From contig CALEBD010000397.1 in the NCBI GenBank assembly GCA_937944945.1, forward strand, positions 1 to 59,706: 59,706 nucleotides of DNA, given 5' to 3'. The notes beneath the pieces are model-generated. The model saw nothing but the letters and a program-made list of their open reading frames with translations. It ran no database searches and was not told the origin of the DNA. Within the stretch, counting starts at the first letter, position 1; every line of letters starts with the position of its first letter. The stretch comes from an uncultured Clostridium sp. (GTDB taxonomy: Bacteria; Bacillota; Clostridia; Peptostreptococcales; Peptostreptococcaceae). Shown here in pieces: positions 36,483 through 45,207 of the stretch. The position numbers and the translations under genes are program-made.

Positions 36483-36494
36483 CTAGGTGTGTAT
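36483..36494. repeat. Right arm of 12-bp inverted repeat around the 36257 gene
   Basis: CTAGGTGTGTAT, exact reverse complement of 36216-36227. The remaining leader up to 36567 contains no promoter with proper spacing. Confidence 0.6.
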
Positions 36495-36567
36495 CTTTAG
36501 CTATGCAACAGTGTAATAGAACTGTATCGTATTATATTGACATAATAGTTATGCTTAGGAGGTTATT

Positions 36568-37170
36568 ATGAATATAGATTATAATAAAAGATATACGGAT
36601 AAACAACTAGAACGAATGCCTATATTAGTCGCTTATGATTTAATTTGTAGAGGAAAATATTATTGTAGATTTCATAATGCATTTTGGAGAAATAGACGTA
36701 AAGCAAAAGAAGATGCGAAGATATTAGTAAAACATATTATCGTAAATGTATTGAAATGTGATTTAGATAAAGTGCCAACATTAATAACTAAAGAACATTT
36801 TATAAAATTAAGATTAGGTAGTATGATAGATTTTGTATTTAATGGAAGTGTGAGGGACGCAATTTTAGAAACATTTCCTAATGAATATAATAAGTTTCAA
36901 TTCAGAGAAACATTTGATTCTGATTTTTCAATTAAAGAATGTAATGAGTGTGTGAGATGGTTAATAAAAGATAAATTAAAATATAATCTTGAAGAATGTA
37001 TTCAAAACCTTACAGCAGAAGATTTTGTTAATTATAACTTAACTTATATGTTTGTGAGAGTTTACAAAGCAAATGTTTCAAGAGCATTATTAGGGGCATA
37101 CAGCCCAGAATTTAGTAAAAACAAAGGTTCTCTAAAAGAACTGATGAATAAATGTACAAAAGGAGTATAA
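36568..37170 (+). CDS. Protein with two copies of a small helical repeat
   Basis: A 200-aa basic protein after TAGGAGG. Residues about 62-118 and 132-186 look like two copies of one module: a short beta/helix, a (F/N)xx(R/N)L..M stretch, then (A/S)xxxAxxxx(F/Y)(P/S)E. Such repeats occur in uncharacterised Bacillota and phage proteins (I think of DUF4046-type proteins but cannot confirm). DNA or RNA binding is possible, given its charge. Confidence 0.6.
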   Translation: MNIDYNKRYTDKQLERMPILVAYDLICRGKYYCRFHNAFWRNRRKAKEDAKILVKHIIVNVLKCDLDKVPTLITKEHFIKLRLGSMIDFVFNGSVRDAILETFPNEYNKFQFRETFDSDFSIKECNECVRWLIKDKLKYNLEECIQNLTAEDFVNYNLTYMFVRVYKANVSRALLGAYSPEFSKNKGSLKELMNKCTKGV

Positions 37171-37174
37171 TTAT

Positions 37175-37432
37175 ATGAGTATAAAACAATATCTTAATAC
37201 CTTAGATAATAATACATTATTTAATTTATATTTTCATCATACTTATGAGAAACCAAATGATGATTTATGGTCAAAAACAATTAGAACAGTTAATGCTAAA
37301 ATTAAAACTGGTGAAATAGAGAAACCTGTACAAAACATAGTTACTTCTTTTACATCAGCTTTAGTAGATGTATTAATTTGTAGATACTATGTTAGTACAA
37401 CACAAGAAACTAATGCTATGGATTTATTTTAG
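37175..37432 (+). CDS. Small protein of unknown function (85 aa)
   Basis: A helical soluble protein four bases after the previous stop, with a GGAGT site. Probably co-translated with the repeat protein. Confidence 0.55.
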   Translation: MSIKQYLNTLDNNTLFNLYFHHTYEKPNDDLWSKTIRTVNAKIKTGEIEKPVQNIVTSFTSALVDVLICRYYVSTTQETNAMDLF

Positions 37433-37475
37433 TTTAATATAAAAAGAAAATGGTATACTTAGGGGGGATTAGAAA

Positions 37476-38123
37476 ATGAGAAAAAGAGAGTCAGTTATAA
37501 TTAAGAAAAACTATGATGGGTGTAATATACCAGTTGGTGTATTTGAGAAATACTGGGGTAAAACAGATTATCAAGATATACGTGATGAATTTTTACTTTC
37601 AGATTTAGATTTACATTGCAGAGCATTTTCGGACAAATATTTAAAACATATTGACACAGAATTAGGTGAAATTCTTTTAAGATGTTTTACTTATGCTTCA
37701 ATAGTTTTTGATGGATTAGATAGATGTTATCTTAGAACTGTAGGATTTGATTTTACAGAAGGAGTTGGATGCTTCTTTGCTCAATCAGATGATAGTTTTT
37801 TAGAAACAGTTTTGCAAAATGAAATGAAAGTATCAATTTCAAATAATGCTGTATTATTCAATGAAGAAGAATATGATATGTCAGAGATACTAACAGAGTT
37901 TGAATTTAACGGTTCAGTTCTAAAGTTAGAGAATGAAGTAGCTATATTATATTTTGACGATATGGAATATACTTACCCAAAAGAAATTATATACTTTTTA
38001 AATGATATAGATGAAACAGAAAGAAATGATTTTATAACTTTACTTACTGGAAACTTACTATTCGAGAAATATGGTTTAGCCACACCTTCAGATTTAAAAA
38101 TAGGATTCGATATAGCATTTTAG
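37476..38123 (+). CDS. Protein of unknown function (215 aa)
   Basis: Follows a strong GGGGGG-type site. An acidic alpha/beta protein without recognised motifs. The 43-nt gap before it contains GGTATACTTAGG, which only loosely resembles the conserved promoter-like element. Confidence 0.6.
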   Translation: MRKRESVIIKKNYDGCNIPVGVFEKYWGKTDYQDIRDEFLLSDLDLHCRAFSDKYLKHIDTELGEILLRCFTYASIVFDGLDRCYLRTVGFDFTEGVGCFFAQSDDSFLETVLQNEMKVSISNNAVLFNEEEYDMSEILTEFEFNGSVLKLENEVAILYFDDMEYTYPKEIIYFLNDIDETERNDFITLLTGNLLFEKYGLATPSDLKIGFDIAF

Positions 38124-38144
38124 TGAAATTGTAGGAGGTATAAA

Positions 38145-38699
38145 ATGGAACTAAAATCTTTGAATTTAAAAACTATATTTTTGTCAGTACTAGAGATATT
38201 ATATCTAGCAATAGGAATGTATTTAATTATACCTTACAATGAAAAAGTGAATAGTGAAACAGATTTAAGTCTTTTAACAACCACAAATATTACAGGAAAA
38301 TCAGTGATATTTATGGCTATATGTTGTACAATTATGGTAATATTAATATTCCTTGCAAGAATAAAAATAAAACATTTTAAAATGTTTATATCTTTAAACA
38401 TAAATATATTAGGATTAACTTGTTTAGCACTTAACAATTCTGTAGTTAATAAAAATATAACAATTATTGTAATAGTGCTATCTATTATTATAGCAATAAT
38501 TGCTAGTATCAGTGCTGGTGGTAAATATAAAAAGTCTGGTATTATTAGTATGATTTTACTAGTAGCAACACTGTTAGTATTATTTATAAAACTTCAATAT
38601 TACAGTAAATTATTTTTATTAATATATTTATATCTAGTAATAGCCGGTATTATAATGACATTTATGTATGTAAATTTTAATAGCAAATCAGAAAATTAA
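38145..38699 (+). CDS. Six-helix integral membrane protein
   Basis: A 184-aa protein with about six closely spaced hydrophobic helices covering most of its length, short charged loops and a TAGGAGG site. No transport signature is recognised. Confidence 0.7.
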   Translation: MELKSLNLKTIFLSVLEILYLAIGMYLIIPYNEKVNSETDLSLLTTTNITGKSVIFMAICCTIMVILIFLARIKIKHFKMFISLNINILGLTCLALNNSVVNKNITIIVIVLSIIIAIIASISAGGKYKKSGIISMILLVATLLVLFIKLQYYSKLFLLIYLYLVIAGIIMTFMYVNFNSKSEN

Positions 38700-38714
38700 T
38701 TAAGGAGAGTATTT

Positions 38715-39284
38715 ATGATTACAGATAATATAATTCCTGAGGAGAATTTGGTTAATAACACAGAAGTGATATTTAATAAAGCAAATGAGATTTTTAATTC
38801 GTCAAAAGCAAAGAAAGCTGTAATGGTTAGATTATATGAGAGTCATCCTGAACTACCTTCTGCTTCAGAAAACTATTTAAGAAAGAAGGGCTTTGGAAAG
38901 GATATTACTTTTCTTGGCACAAAGAAATTTGGCGATATTTACAAATCTTATTTCCTATGCTTAAATGTAAAACCAAGGAAAGTTGTTTACTCTGATATAG
39001 AGTTAATAAACTATTTAGATAAAAATCGTCAAGATGTACAAACAGTTTATATGCAAAAGAGTTTAACATCCACTTTAGAAAGATACTACGGTAAAGACTG
39101 TCATCCTTTATTTTTAGGTTCTTACAGTAATACAGTATCTGTAGTTGTAAATGATGAAAATATATTTAATTTAAACAGAATAAATGATTTAGCTTTTATT
39201 GTAAGACCATTTGTAGAGTTGTCTGATAATCTTCTTACAAGTTTATTAAACACAAGTGGTATAGTTGGATTGTGTACTTTATAA
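38715..39284 (+). CDS. Protein of unknown function (189 aa)
   Basis: A soluble, moderately basic protein after AAGGAGAG. The mixed alpha/beta sequence has no motif I recognise. A 7-bp hairpin follows its stop. Confidence 0.6.
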   Translation: MITDNIIPEENLVNNTEVIFNKANEIFNSSKAKKAVMVRLYESHPELPSASENYLRKKGFGKDITFLGTKKFGDIYKSYFLCLNVKPRKVVYSDIELINYLDKNRQDVQTVYMQKSLTSTLERYYGKDCHPLFLGSYSNTVSVVVNDENIFNLNRINDLAFIVRPFVELSDNLLTSLLNTSGIVGLCTL

Positions 39285-39293
39285 TTGTTTTTA

Positions 39294-39315
39294 AAGGTAG
39301 TTGATTAGCTACCTT
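39294..39315 (+). other. Small hairpin between genes
   Basis: AAGGTAG (39294-39300) and CTACCTT (39309-39315) form a 7-bp stem with an 8-nt loop but no T-tract, so it is not a convincing terminator. Confidence 0.3.
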
Positions 39316-39345
39316 AATAAAGCAATTACAAGGAGAAGAGTTTTA

Positions 39346-39693
39346 TTGCTTAATTGTACTATTATTCTATACAATAAATATTTAGGTGCAATTATAAGAA
39401 CGAGAGAAACTAAAGGTAAATTAAAATTTTACACTTCTATAAAATTAGATAAATTATTGTACAGTTATGCTAGACATAGTAGTTATATAAAAATAACTAA
39501 AACAGGTTTAGTCTTAAATGAACCAGATTTATTATGGATTTGTAGATTTGATTTTATTAATTTTTGCGAAGATTTGGATATTGATACAGAGTTGTTATTA
39601 CGACATTTTGACTCTAATGTATTTGTACATTATGGTTCAGTTAAGGAATATATAAAATGTATTTTAAAAGAAATTATTAGTAAGGGTGATTAG
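39346..39693 (+). CDS. Small protein of unknown function (115 aa)
   Basis: I choose TTG 39346, which lies after AAGGAG at 39330-39335, over an in-frame TTG at 39301 that has no ribosome binding site and falls in the hairpin. The product is basic and soluble with several aromatic residues. No motif is found. Confidence 0.5.
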   Translation: MLNCTIILYNKYLGAIIRTRETKGKLKFYTSIKLDKLLYSYARHSSYIKITKTGLVLNEPDLLWICRFDFINFCEDLDIDTELLLRHFDSNVFVHYGSVKEYIKCILKEIISKGD

Positions 39694-39694
39694 T

Positions 39695-39859
39695 ATGACT
39701 AGTACAGAGATTATTGTTGATTGTGTTACAGGTAGAAAAGTAATATGTAATTGTATGGTTAATGAAAAACCAAACCCATATTTTATTGAAACTTTTCTTA
39801 TGGAGTTAGAAGAATATTTTGATAAAGTAAACTACAATGTACCTAATTATAGAATTTAA
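39695..39859 (+). CDS. Small protein of unknown function (54 aa)
   Basis: The ATG one base after the preceding stop follows AAGGGTG. Three cysteines (a DCV and two in CNC) lie in the first 20 residues, ahead of an acidic helix. It occupies an otherwise empty gap. Confidence 0.5.
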   Translation: MTSTEIIVDCVTGRKVICNCMVNEKPNPYFIETFLMELEEYFDKVNYNVPNYRI

Positions 39860-39868
39860 TTATTTATA

Positions 39869-39891
39869 AGAGTAATCTAAAAGGTTACTCT
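39869..39891 (+). terminator. Hairpin, possible terminator
   Basis: AGAGTAATC (39869-39877) pairs with GGTTACTCT (39883-39891) with one T-G pair and a 5-nt loop. The following CATTAAG is a poor T-tract, so efficiency is uncertain. Confidence 0.45.
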
Positions 39892-39930
39892 CATTAAGTA
39901 ATTAAAAGGAGGTATTAATAGAGTATAGAG

Positions 39931-40701
39931 ATGTTTAGTAAATTAATATACGAAGGAATAGAAAAGATATACAATACAGACCTTAATTCTCAGAAAGTAT
40001 ATATTGATAATATTTGTGATTTAGTAAGACATATGAAATCTGATATCATTTATGAATTAAAAGGATTCTTTGTACCTAATGATGATTACATGAAAATTAT
40101 GATGGGTAGAGAGATAGCTTTAGTTGGATATGATTGCTATGATTCTTACGGTAACTGTAAATGGAATAATTATTTAGTATTTCCTATTTACAATATCTCA
40201 GGTGAGATTGTTGGATTAACAGGTTTTAACCCTATTAACAAATTGAAGCAACAAGAGTCTGAAGAATTTTGGAATTTAGAAGTTTATAAGAAATCAAGTA
40301 AAGTATTATTTGATGCAGGTAATTATATATTTTCAAAAAGAGATATATTTAGTGAAGCTAGGGAGAAAGGTTATATTATTCTTACCGATGGTAACTTTGA
40401 TACTATTTCTGCTTTACAAGAAGGATTAGTTGCTGGAGCCTTACTAGGTTCTTACTTCAGTGAAGTTATTATTGCTATCCTTAAATTTATAGATATTGTC
40501 TATTTATCAGTTGATAACGATGAAGCAGGTTTAAATTTACTACGTCAATTAAGACGTTATTTGCCTAACGTGAGGGCTATAAGACAAAATAAATTCAAAG
40601 ACTTAGATGATTTATTAAAAAGTCCTTATAAAGAAGATTTCCTTGAAGCACTGGATAAAAATCGTAAATCAAAATACAATATTGATTTGATATTTAGATA
40701 G
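39931..40701 (+). CDS. DnaG-type TOPRIM primase-like protein
   Basis: A 256-aa protein resembling the catalytic core of DnaG primase. It shows the FPIYNISGEIVGLTGF segment (about 84-99), the KSSKVLFDAGNYIF segment, a TOPRIM glycine motif at about 150-173 and the D195xD197 metal motif (SVDNDEAG). The TOPRIM glutamate, normally EG, is Asp153 here. It lacks the zinc-binding N-terminal and helicase-binding domains of full primases. It would prime replication or repair synthesis for the element's polymerases. The AGGAGGT site is 17 nt from the ATG, unusually far. Confidence 0.78.
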   Translation: MFSKLIYEGIEKIYNTDLNSQKVYIDNICDLVRHMKSDIIYELKGFFVPNDDYMKIMMGREIALVGYDCYDSYGNCKWNNYLVFPIYNISGEIVGLTGFNPINKLKQQESEEFWNLEVYKKSSKVLFDAGNYIFSKRDIFSEAREKGYIILTDGNFDTISALQEGLVAGALLGSYFSEVIIAILKFIDIVYLSVDNDEAGLNLLRQLRRYLPNVRAIRQNKFKDLDDLLKSPYKEDFLEALDKNRKSKYNIDLIFR

Positions 40702-40709
40702 GAGGAAAA

Positions 40710-41111
40710 ATGGAACTATTTAATCAATTAGTAAATGACTATAAAATAGATAGAGTACCAACAGATATATTAACAAAGATTGCTTTTATATCTGCATTTA
40801 TTTTAGACATATTCATATCTATAAAAACAATGTTAGGGACAGGTACAACCCTTAGTAAAGCCTTAACTGTAGTGGGTGTTACAGCAGTGTTTTTATTAGG
40901 TTATAAGTTCATTGTATATTTCATAGTATACCTATTAGGAGTACCTTTAACATTAATATCTAAAGTTTTAAAGGTAGACACAAAAAGTAGAAGATTTCTA
41001 ACATATGCTTGTGAGCGTTTAGATTTCCTTTACTATGATGAAAAGATAATAGGTAGAAAATATTACTATGAAACACTAGACATAATAAGAGATTTAGAGT
41101 GTGCAGAGTAG
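40710..41111 (+). CDS. Small membrane protein of unknown function (133 aa)
   Basis: Two to three hydrophobic segments (about 23-41 and 52-85) lie between charged ends. The terminator stem overlaps its stop codon, so it closes the primase transcript. Confidence 0.65.
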   Translation: MELFNQLVNDYKIDRVPTDILTKIAFISAFILDIFISIKTMLGTGTTLSKALTVVGVTAVFLLGYKFIVYFIVYLLGVPLTLISKVLKVDTKSRRFLTYACERLDFLYYDEKIIGRKYYYETLDIIRDLECAE

Positions 41112-41134
41112 GTGTGTTTTCACATCTACTCTTT
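41105..41134 (+). terminator. Rho-independent terminator
   Basis: A 12-bp stem (41105-41116 with 41121-41132, one G-T pair), a TTTT loop and a T-rich tail. It isolates the 41265 gene from upstream transcription. Confidence 0.85.
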
Positions 41135-41150
41135 ATATAATTATTGAAGT

Positions 41151-41195
41151 TTACTAACAGTATCTGAGTATATTGTTAAGATATATAAACTTGAT
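41151..41195 (+). promoter_or_regulatory. Conserved 45-nt bipartite element, copy 3 (divergent)
   Basis: TTACTAACAG, 20 bases, then ATATATAAACTTGAT. It keeps the ACAG end of block 1, the exact spacing, and TATA plus AACTTGA of block 2. It lies between a terminator and the 41265 gene, the place expected of a promoter. Confidence 0.45.
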
Positions 41196-41264
41196 TAATA
41201 CAATGGATAGATAACTGTCCAAATTTTAAAACATAATATTTGCCAAATAGTAGGAGGTAGTAAA

Positions 41265-42635
41265 ATGAGTAATGTACAAGAACTTTTAAGTTCATTTGCT
41301 TCAGGAGAATTAAGCGGGGTATCTGCTTTAAAACTAAGAGATGAAAATATTCAAAAGAAGAAAGGTAGTAAGAAATTTGCTACATTAAAAAGAGAACCTA
41401 AAAAGAAATCTAAACTTCTTATAATAACAGAGTTAGCAATTCCTTTCAACCCATTTACAGGAGTTGAAGATGAAACTTATAATAGAGATTCAAAATTTAG
41501 ACCAACACAAAGTGAAACAACTATTACACTTTTAGTTAAGAGAATAGCTCATGAGAATGAGGAAGTTAAGAAAATTTATATGGATAGAGCTGGAGTTGAG
41601 AAATGGGATACTTCAGAATTAGAAAAGATTACAGAAGTTGACAAGCAAGTTGTAGCTAGATATAGAGTTCCTAGAAAATTTACTTTACCAGTTTGTAGAG
41701 TTAATATTCCTAGTTTTACAGGAAATGCTTATGGTAAAGAGTACTTAATGAAAGTGGAAAGAGATGAATTAACAGATGAAATTATCGGTGAAATTCCATT
41801 ACCACTTCAAGTTAATAAATTAATGAATGATATGAAGTACGAAGAAATAGCTGAATTAGAAGAGCAAATAGCTAACAAAGAAATAGTTTTAAATGATAAG
41901 GATAAGGAAAGCAAGATAAAGACTATTAGAGATAAAGTAATAGTTTCAGGCGATTATCCTTTAAACTATGTATTAGCTATTGAAATTCCATTAGATACAA
42001 AATATAAATATAAAGAAGATACATTTATTTCAGAAGCTACAAAGGAGAACTTCATGAGTAAAGTTGTTCTTGTTAAGTGTACTGCTGAAATAGAATTTGC
42101 TTTAGACAAGTATATTAATGGTGAGTATGAAGCACTAGATTTATACACAGATTTCTGGGAATATGATATGAGTTGTTCTGATGATCAAGATAAGAAGGAT
42201 TTAGGTAGAAATACTAGATATGAAAAAGCAATGGTTACATTAAAAGACCATGCAAGTTTTAATACATTTAATAAAGCATATATAGAATTTATGGATGAAA
42301 CTAAGGACTTAGAAAAGACTTTCATGAACTCTGTGTTTGTTTCTAAGTTTAACCAATCAATGGAAAATACTTTCCTAGATGCTGTTAAATCTGTAATAGA
42401 TATTGATAGTAAATATTTAACATCAAAGGTTATTTCAGCAAATAGTAATATTATCTCTATGGTATTTGGTGAAGAAGGTGACGATAAGTTAGCAGAAGCT
42501 TCAATCGGTATGATAGCTGAAGGAAAACTTGATGAAAAAGAATCAAGAAAAGCAGGTAAGGAAATAGACCTTATGAATGTTATCGGTGATGTTGACAACG
42601 AAGAAGAAGATTTAGAAGATATGACAATAGAGTAG
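41265..42635 (+). CDS. Acidic-tailed protein, candidate single-stranded-DNA-binding protein
   Basis: A 456-aa protein with a Lys-rich region (about 30-50), a beta-rich first half that could hold an OB fold, helices, and a very acidic C-terminal tail of about 15 residues ending DMTIE. A basic/beta core with a detachable acidic tail is typical of SSB-type proteins. It is monocistronic between two strong terminators, downstream of the conserved promoter-like element and next to primase and Rad50 genes, as expected for an abundant replication protein. This is an inference, as no family motif is visible. Confidence 0.45.
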   Translation: MSNVQELLSSFASGELSGVSALKLRDENIQKKKGSKKFATLKREPKKKSKLLIITELAIPFNPFTGVEDETYNRDSKFRPTQSETTITLLVKRIAHENEEVKKIYMDRAGVEKWDTSELEKITEVDKQVVARYRVPRKFTLPVCRVNIPSFTGNAYGKEYLMKVERDELTDEIIGEIPLPLQVNKLMNDMKYEEIAELEEQIANKEIVLNDKDKESKIKTIRDKVIVSGDYPLNYVLAIEIPLDTKYKYKEDTFISEATKENFMSKVVLVKCTAEIEFALDKYINGEYEALDLYTDFWEYDMSCSDDQDKKDLGRNTRYEKAMVTLKDHASFNTFNKAYIEFMDETKDLEKTFMNSVFVSKFNQSMENTFLDAVKSVIDIDSKYLTSKVISANSNIISMVFGEEGDDKLAEASIGMIAEGKLDEKESRKAGKEIDLMNVIGDVDNEEEDLEDMTIE

Positions 42636-42642
42636 ACTCTTT

Positions 42643-42674
42643 GGGTGGACATTTTATGTCTACCCTTTTTCTTT
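42643..42674 (+). terminator. Rho-independent terminator
   Basis: GGGTGGACAT pairs with ATGTCTACCC (10 bp, one G-T) around TTT, followed by TTTTTCTTT. Strong. Confidence 0.9.
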
Positions 42675-42702
42675 ATGGTATGTTAGAGAGGTGCTTTTAA
42701 CT

Positions 42703-43059
42703 ATGGTATATAAAATAGAAGGTAATATGGTAAATCCCTTAATAAAGGAAATGAGATATAGCATAAAAGAGTTTTTAAGAAATAAAGAAAAACTTCTATC
42801 TGACGATTGTATAAATTTACTTCGTAAAAGTTATTATGAGTACTTAAATACTATCTATATTGACAACTTAAAGTTTAGATCTATTAAGATGTTATATTAC
42901 GCTTCTGTAAAGTTATACAGAGATGCATTGTATAAGAAATTAACAATAGAAAGAAGGCTTTTAACAGATAGAGAAAATATTATACTCGACCGTACTATAA
43001 ACACAGAACTTTTCTCAGTTGTTGAAGAAGCATTGCTGAAAGATTGCAATCGTTTATGA
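42703..43059 (+). CDS. Small basic helical protein (118 aa)
   Basis: The start is ATG 42703 after AGAGAGGTG. The in-frame GTG at 42691 overlaps that site. The basic, helical protein lies alone between two terminators, with no clear promoter of its own. Function unknown. Confidence 0.6.
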   Translation: MVYKIEGNMVNPLIKEMRYSIKEFLRNKEKLLSDDCINLLRKSYYEYLNTIYIDNLKFRSIKMLYYASVKLYRDALYKKLTIERRLLTDRENIILDRTINTELFSVVEEALLKDCNRL

Positions 43060-43079
43060 TTAGTTGTAGGAAATTCTAA

Positions 43080-43110
43080 GGGTGTATATTAATGCACCCA
43101 TTTTATTTTA
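43080..43110 (+). terminator. Rho-independent terminator
   Basis: GGGTGTAT (43080-43087) pairs with ATGCACCC (43092-43099) around ATTA, followed by ATTTTATTTTA. Confidence 0.8.
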
Positions 43111-43127
43111 TGATGTTAGATGTCATA

Positions 43128-43172
43128 TATAAAACAGTCGTAAAGATAGTACTATCGGTATAGTAACTTGAA
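43128..43172 (+). promoter_or_regulatory. Conserved 45-nt bipartite element, copy 2 (candidate promoter)
   Basis: TATAAAACAG, 20 bases, GTATAGTAACTTGAA, with both blocks and spacing identical to 25761-25805. It lies directly after a terminator and ahead of the split Rad50/Mre11 operon. Confidence 0.6.
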
Positions 43173-43188
43173 GTATTGAAAGACTGTT

Positions 43189-43200
43189 ATTAGTAGGAGG
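43189..43200 (+). promoter_or_regulatory. Extended Shine-Dalgarno ATTAGTAGGAGG
   Basis: Exact copy of the recurring 12-mer, setting the GTG start at 43208. Confidence 0.6.
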
Positions 43201-43207
43201 AAAAATA

Positions 43208-44446
43208 GTGACAAAACTGATGGCAATTAAATTAAAGGATTTTCAATCATGGGCTAATGGCACTATTGAGTTTGCACCTGGTTTAAATGTTATTTGTGGT
43301 GAAAATAATCACGGTAAAAGTGCTATATTCAATGCTCTTATGATAACTTGTAATCCTGACAAATTTAGTTCTTCGGAACGTCAAGACTTTATTAGACATA
43401 CTAAAAAGTATGCAGAAATCAGTTACATCTTTGAAGGTTATCAAGCAGGTGTTGTAAGGTTACTATCTAACAGAATTATTTATATGTTCTCAGAAGATTT
43501 TAGAAATAAACCTTATAAGCAATCAGAAGGAAAACCTCCAAAAGAATTATTGGAATTATTAGAAGTATATGTGGAACCTACGACAGGTTTCTTATTAAAC
43601 ATAATAGATTCAGATAGACAACTATTATTAGTTAATAGTGATGAAAAAGCTGATAGTCAGTTAATAACTTCACTAATTCAAAGTCAAGATTTAGCTAGAC
43701 TAATTAGAGTTTTTGAATCAAAGATACCTGACCTTGAATCATATAATGCTAGTGTACTTGCATCACAGTATAGAACAGAAGCTAAACTAGCAAAGTTAGA
43801 GTATACTGATATAAACAATCTTGAAAGTAGTATAGAACAAGCTGAATTACTTTTAAGTGTATTTCCTAATTTAATCAGAATATATGATTATATAAAAGAT
43901 ATAGAGTTTATAGCAGAAGATTTTAATTATCTTAACGACATACTTGATATGATAGCATTAATAGAAGAAATAGAATCTACAGGGTTATTATCTATAAATA
44001 TAAATGATGATGATTTTGATGTTAATGCTTTAGATATTTGTAATTTAGGATTAATGTTGGAAAGTACAGGTTTATTAAATATTGATGATACTATTAGTAA
44101 TGATATGAGTGTGGAGCAGAAAATATTAGATACAACCAGTTTATTGGCTGACGTATATAATCGTATAAGTAATGTTGAAAGTTTAATAAAGGGTAATATA
44201 GAACTATCTTCTAATATAATAAATCCTTTAGAGAAGATTACTAATGATTTAGAACCATTATTAATGCTAAATGATATTATATTAGAAATAGACAACATAG
44301 TACAAATTCAAACTAGTACTCATAATAAAGTGACAGAGCTAGAAGAAATAATAAAGAGATTAGTCAATGAGAATGAAGTGTTAAATTGTCCTATCTATAG
44401 TAATATAGTATTTAAAGACAATGCTTGTATTCCCGTTATAAAATAA
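43208..44446 (+). CDS. Rad50/SbcC-type ATPase, N-terminal half
   Basis: A 412-aa protein with GTG start. The beginning matches the ATP-binding N lobe of SbcC/Rad50/RecF proteins: a FQSW segment, then Walker A GENNHG36-K37-S38. Arm-like helices follow to the end, which keeps a short CPIY segment where SbcC would have its zinc hook. It contains no Walker B or signature motif. Those occur in the separate gene at 47750, so the head would assemble from two polypeptides. With the Mre11/SbcD-like nuclease at 45208 it should form a DNA-end-processing complex. Confidence 0.82.
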   Translation: MTKLMAIKLKDFQSWANGTIEFAPGLNVICGENNHGKSAIFNALMITCNPDKFSSSERQDFIRHTKKYAEISYIFEGYQAGVVRLLSNRIIYMFSEDFRNKPYKQSEGKPPKELLELLEVYVEPTTGFLLNIIDSDRQLLLVNSDEKADSQLITSLIQSQDLARLIRVFESKIPDLESYNASVLASQYRTEAKLAKLEYTDINNLESSIEQAELLLSVFPNLIRIYDYIKDIEFIAEDFNYLNDILDMIALIEEIESTGLLSININDDDFDVNALDICNLGLMLESTGLLNIDDTISNDMSVEQKILDTTSLLADVYNRISNVESLIKGNIELSSNIINPLEKITNDLEPLLMLNDIILEIDNIVQIQTSTHNKVTELEEIIKRLVNENEVLNCPIYSNIVFKDNACIPVIK

Positions 44447-44463
44447 TTGAGAGGTGTATATAA

Positions 44464-45135
44464 ATGAATATGAAACTAGCAAGACAACAAATGGATGCGT
44501 TTATGCAAAATCTAAGTAAATTTGATGAACATAGTGTAGTTATTAATATATCAAACTTAGTTCCTATAAGATATAAGTTAGAAGCAATATGTTCTGACTC
44601 TTCAACTGATAGTGGTTGTGCTAAAATTTTAATTGGATGTTTTACAGGTGAAGCAGATTTAAAGAGTTTAATTAGAAGAGCAGTTACTACTGTAGAAAAC
44701 TTAATAGCGTTAAGAATTATGAATTCAGAATTAGGTTACACAGTTAATTTTAAGGTGCCAGAGAATGATAACAATGTGATAAGTAAAGTTAGTTCAAATC
44801 TGTTTGAGAAACTATTAAGTTATGAAGATAAAGTAAGCAAGTTATTAGATGCTGAATTAGTCAAGACAGAGTCTATAGTTGATTTTCTTAATAAAGCTGT
44901 TAATAAAAACTTAATGTATGTTACAAGTGATTTACAATTAGTTTCTATAAACAAAGAAACTTTAAATTATAAGGACGATAAGATTTTAATAAAAGACAAT
45001 TTAGTATTTGATTTAAATACACCAAATATGGTGAAGAAAGCAGAGTACTTCTTTAGTACAAGTGAAGATAAATATTATTATATAACAAATAGGTCTTTTA
45101 TAGATAATGAAAATTATTTTAAAGCAATGAGATAA
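44464..45135 (+). CDS. Protein of unknown function (223 aa)
   Basis: Starts after GAGAGGTG. A soluble protein with a helical middle and a beta-rich end, and no motif. It is the last gene before a terminator, between the two parts of the Rad50/Mre11 locus, and may be a partner of that complex. Confidence 0.6.
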   Translation: MNMKLARQQMDAFMQNLSKFDEHSVVINISNLVPIRYKLEAICSDSSTDSGCAKILIGCFTGEADLKSLIRRAVTTVENLIALRIMNSELGYTVNFKVPENDNNVISKVSSNLFEKLLSYEDKVSKLLDAELVKTESIVDFLNKAVNKNLMYVTSDLQLVSINKETLNYKDDKILIKDNLVFDLNTPNMVKKAEYFFSTSEDKYYYITNRSFIDNENYFKAMR

Positions 45136-45149
45136 TTGAATATTAATTG

Positions 45150-45178
45150 AGGTCATTTAAAATAAGTGACCTTTATTT
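45150..45178 (+). terminator. Rho-independent terminator
   Basis: AGGTCATTTA (45150-45159) pairs with TAAGTGACCT (45163-45172), 10 bp with one T-G and an AAA loop, followed by TTATTT. Downstream genes need readthrough or their own promoter, which I do not see. Confidence 0.75.
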
Positions 45179-45189
45179 AGTATTTAATA

Positions 45190-45201
45190 ATTAGTAGGAG
45201 G
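45190..45201 (+). promoter_or_regulatory. Extended Shine-Dalgarno ATTAGTAGGAGG
   Basis: Exact copy of the recurring 12-mer, setting the start at 45208. Confidence 0.6.
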
Positions 45202-45207
45202 TTATGT

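Noticed and set aside
36537..36542. TTGACA as a -35 box
   Set aside because: The position 17 nt downstream falls on the ribosome binding site and has no -10-like sequence.
39294..39315. Terminator after the 38715 gene
   Set aside because: The stem is short, the loop is long and no T-tract follows; listed only as a hairpin.
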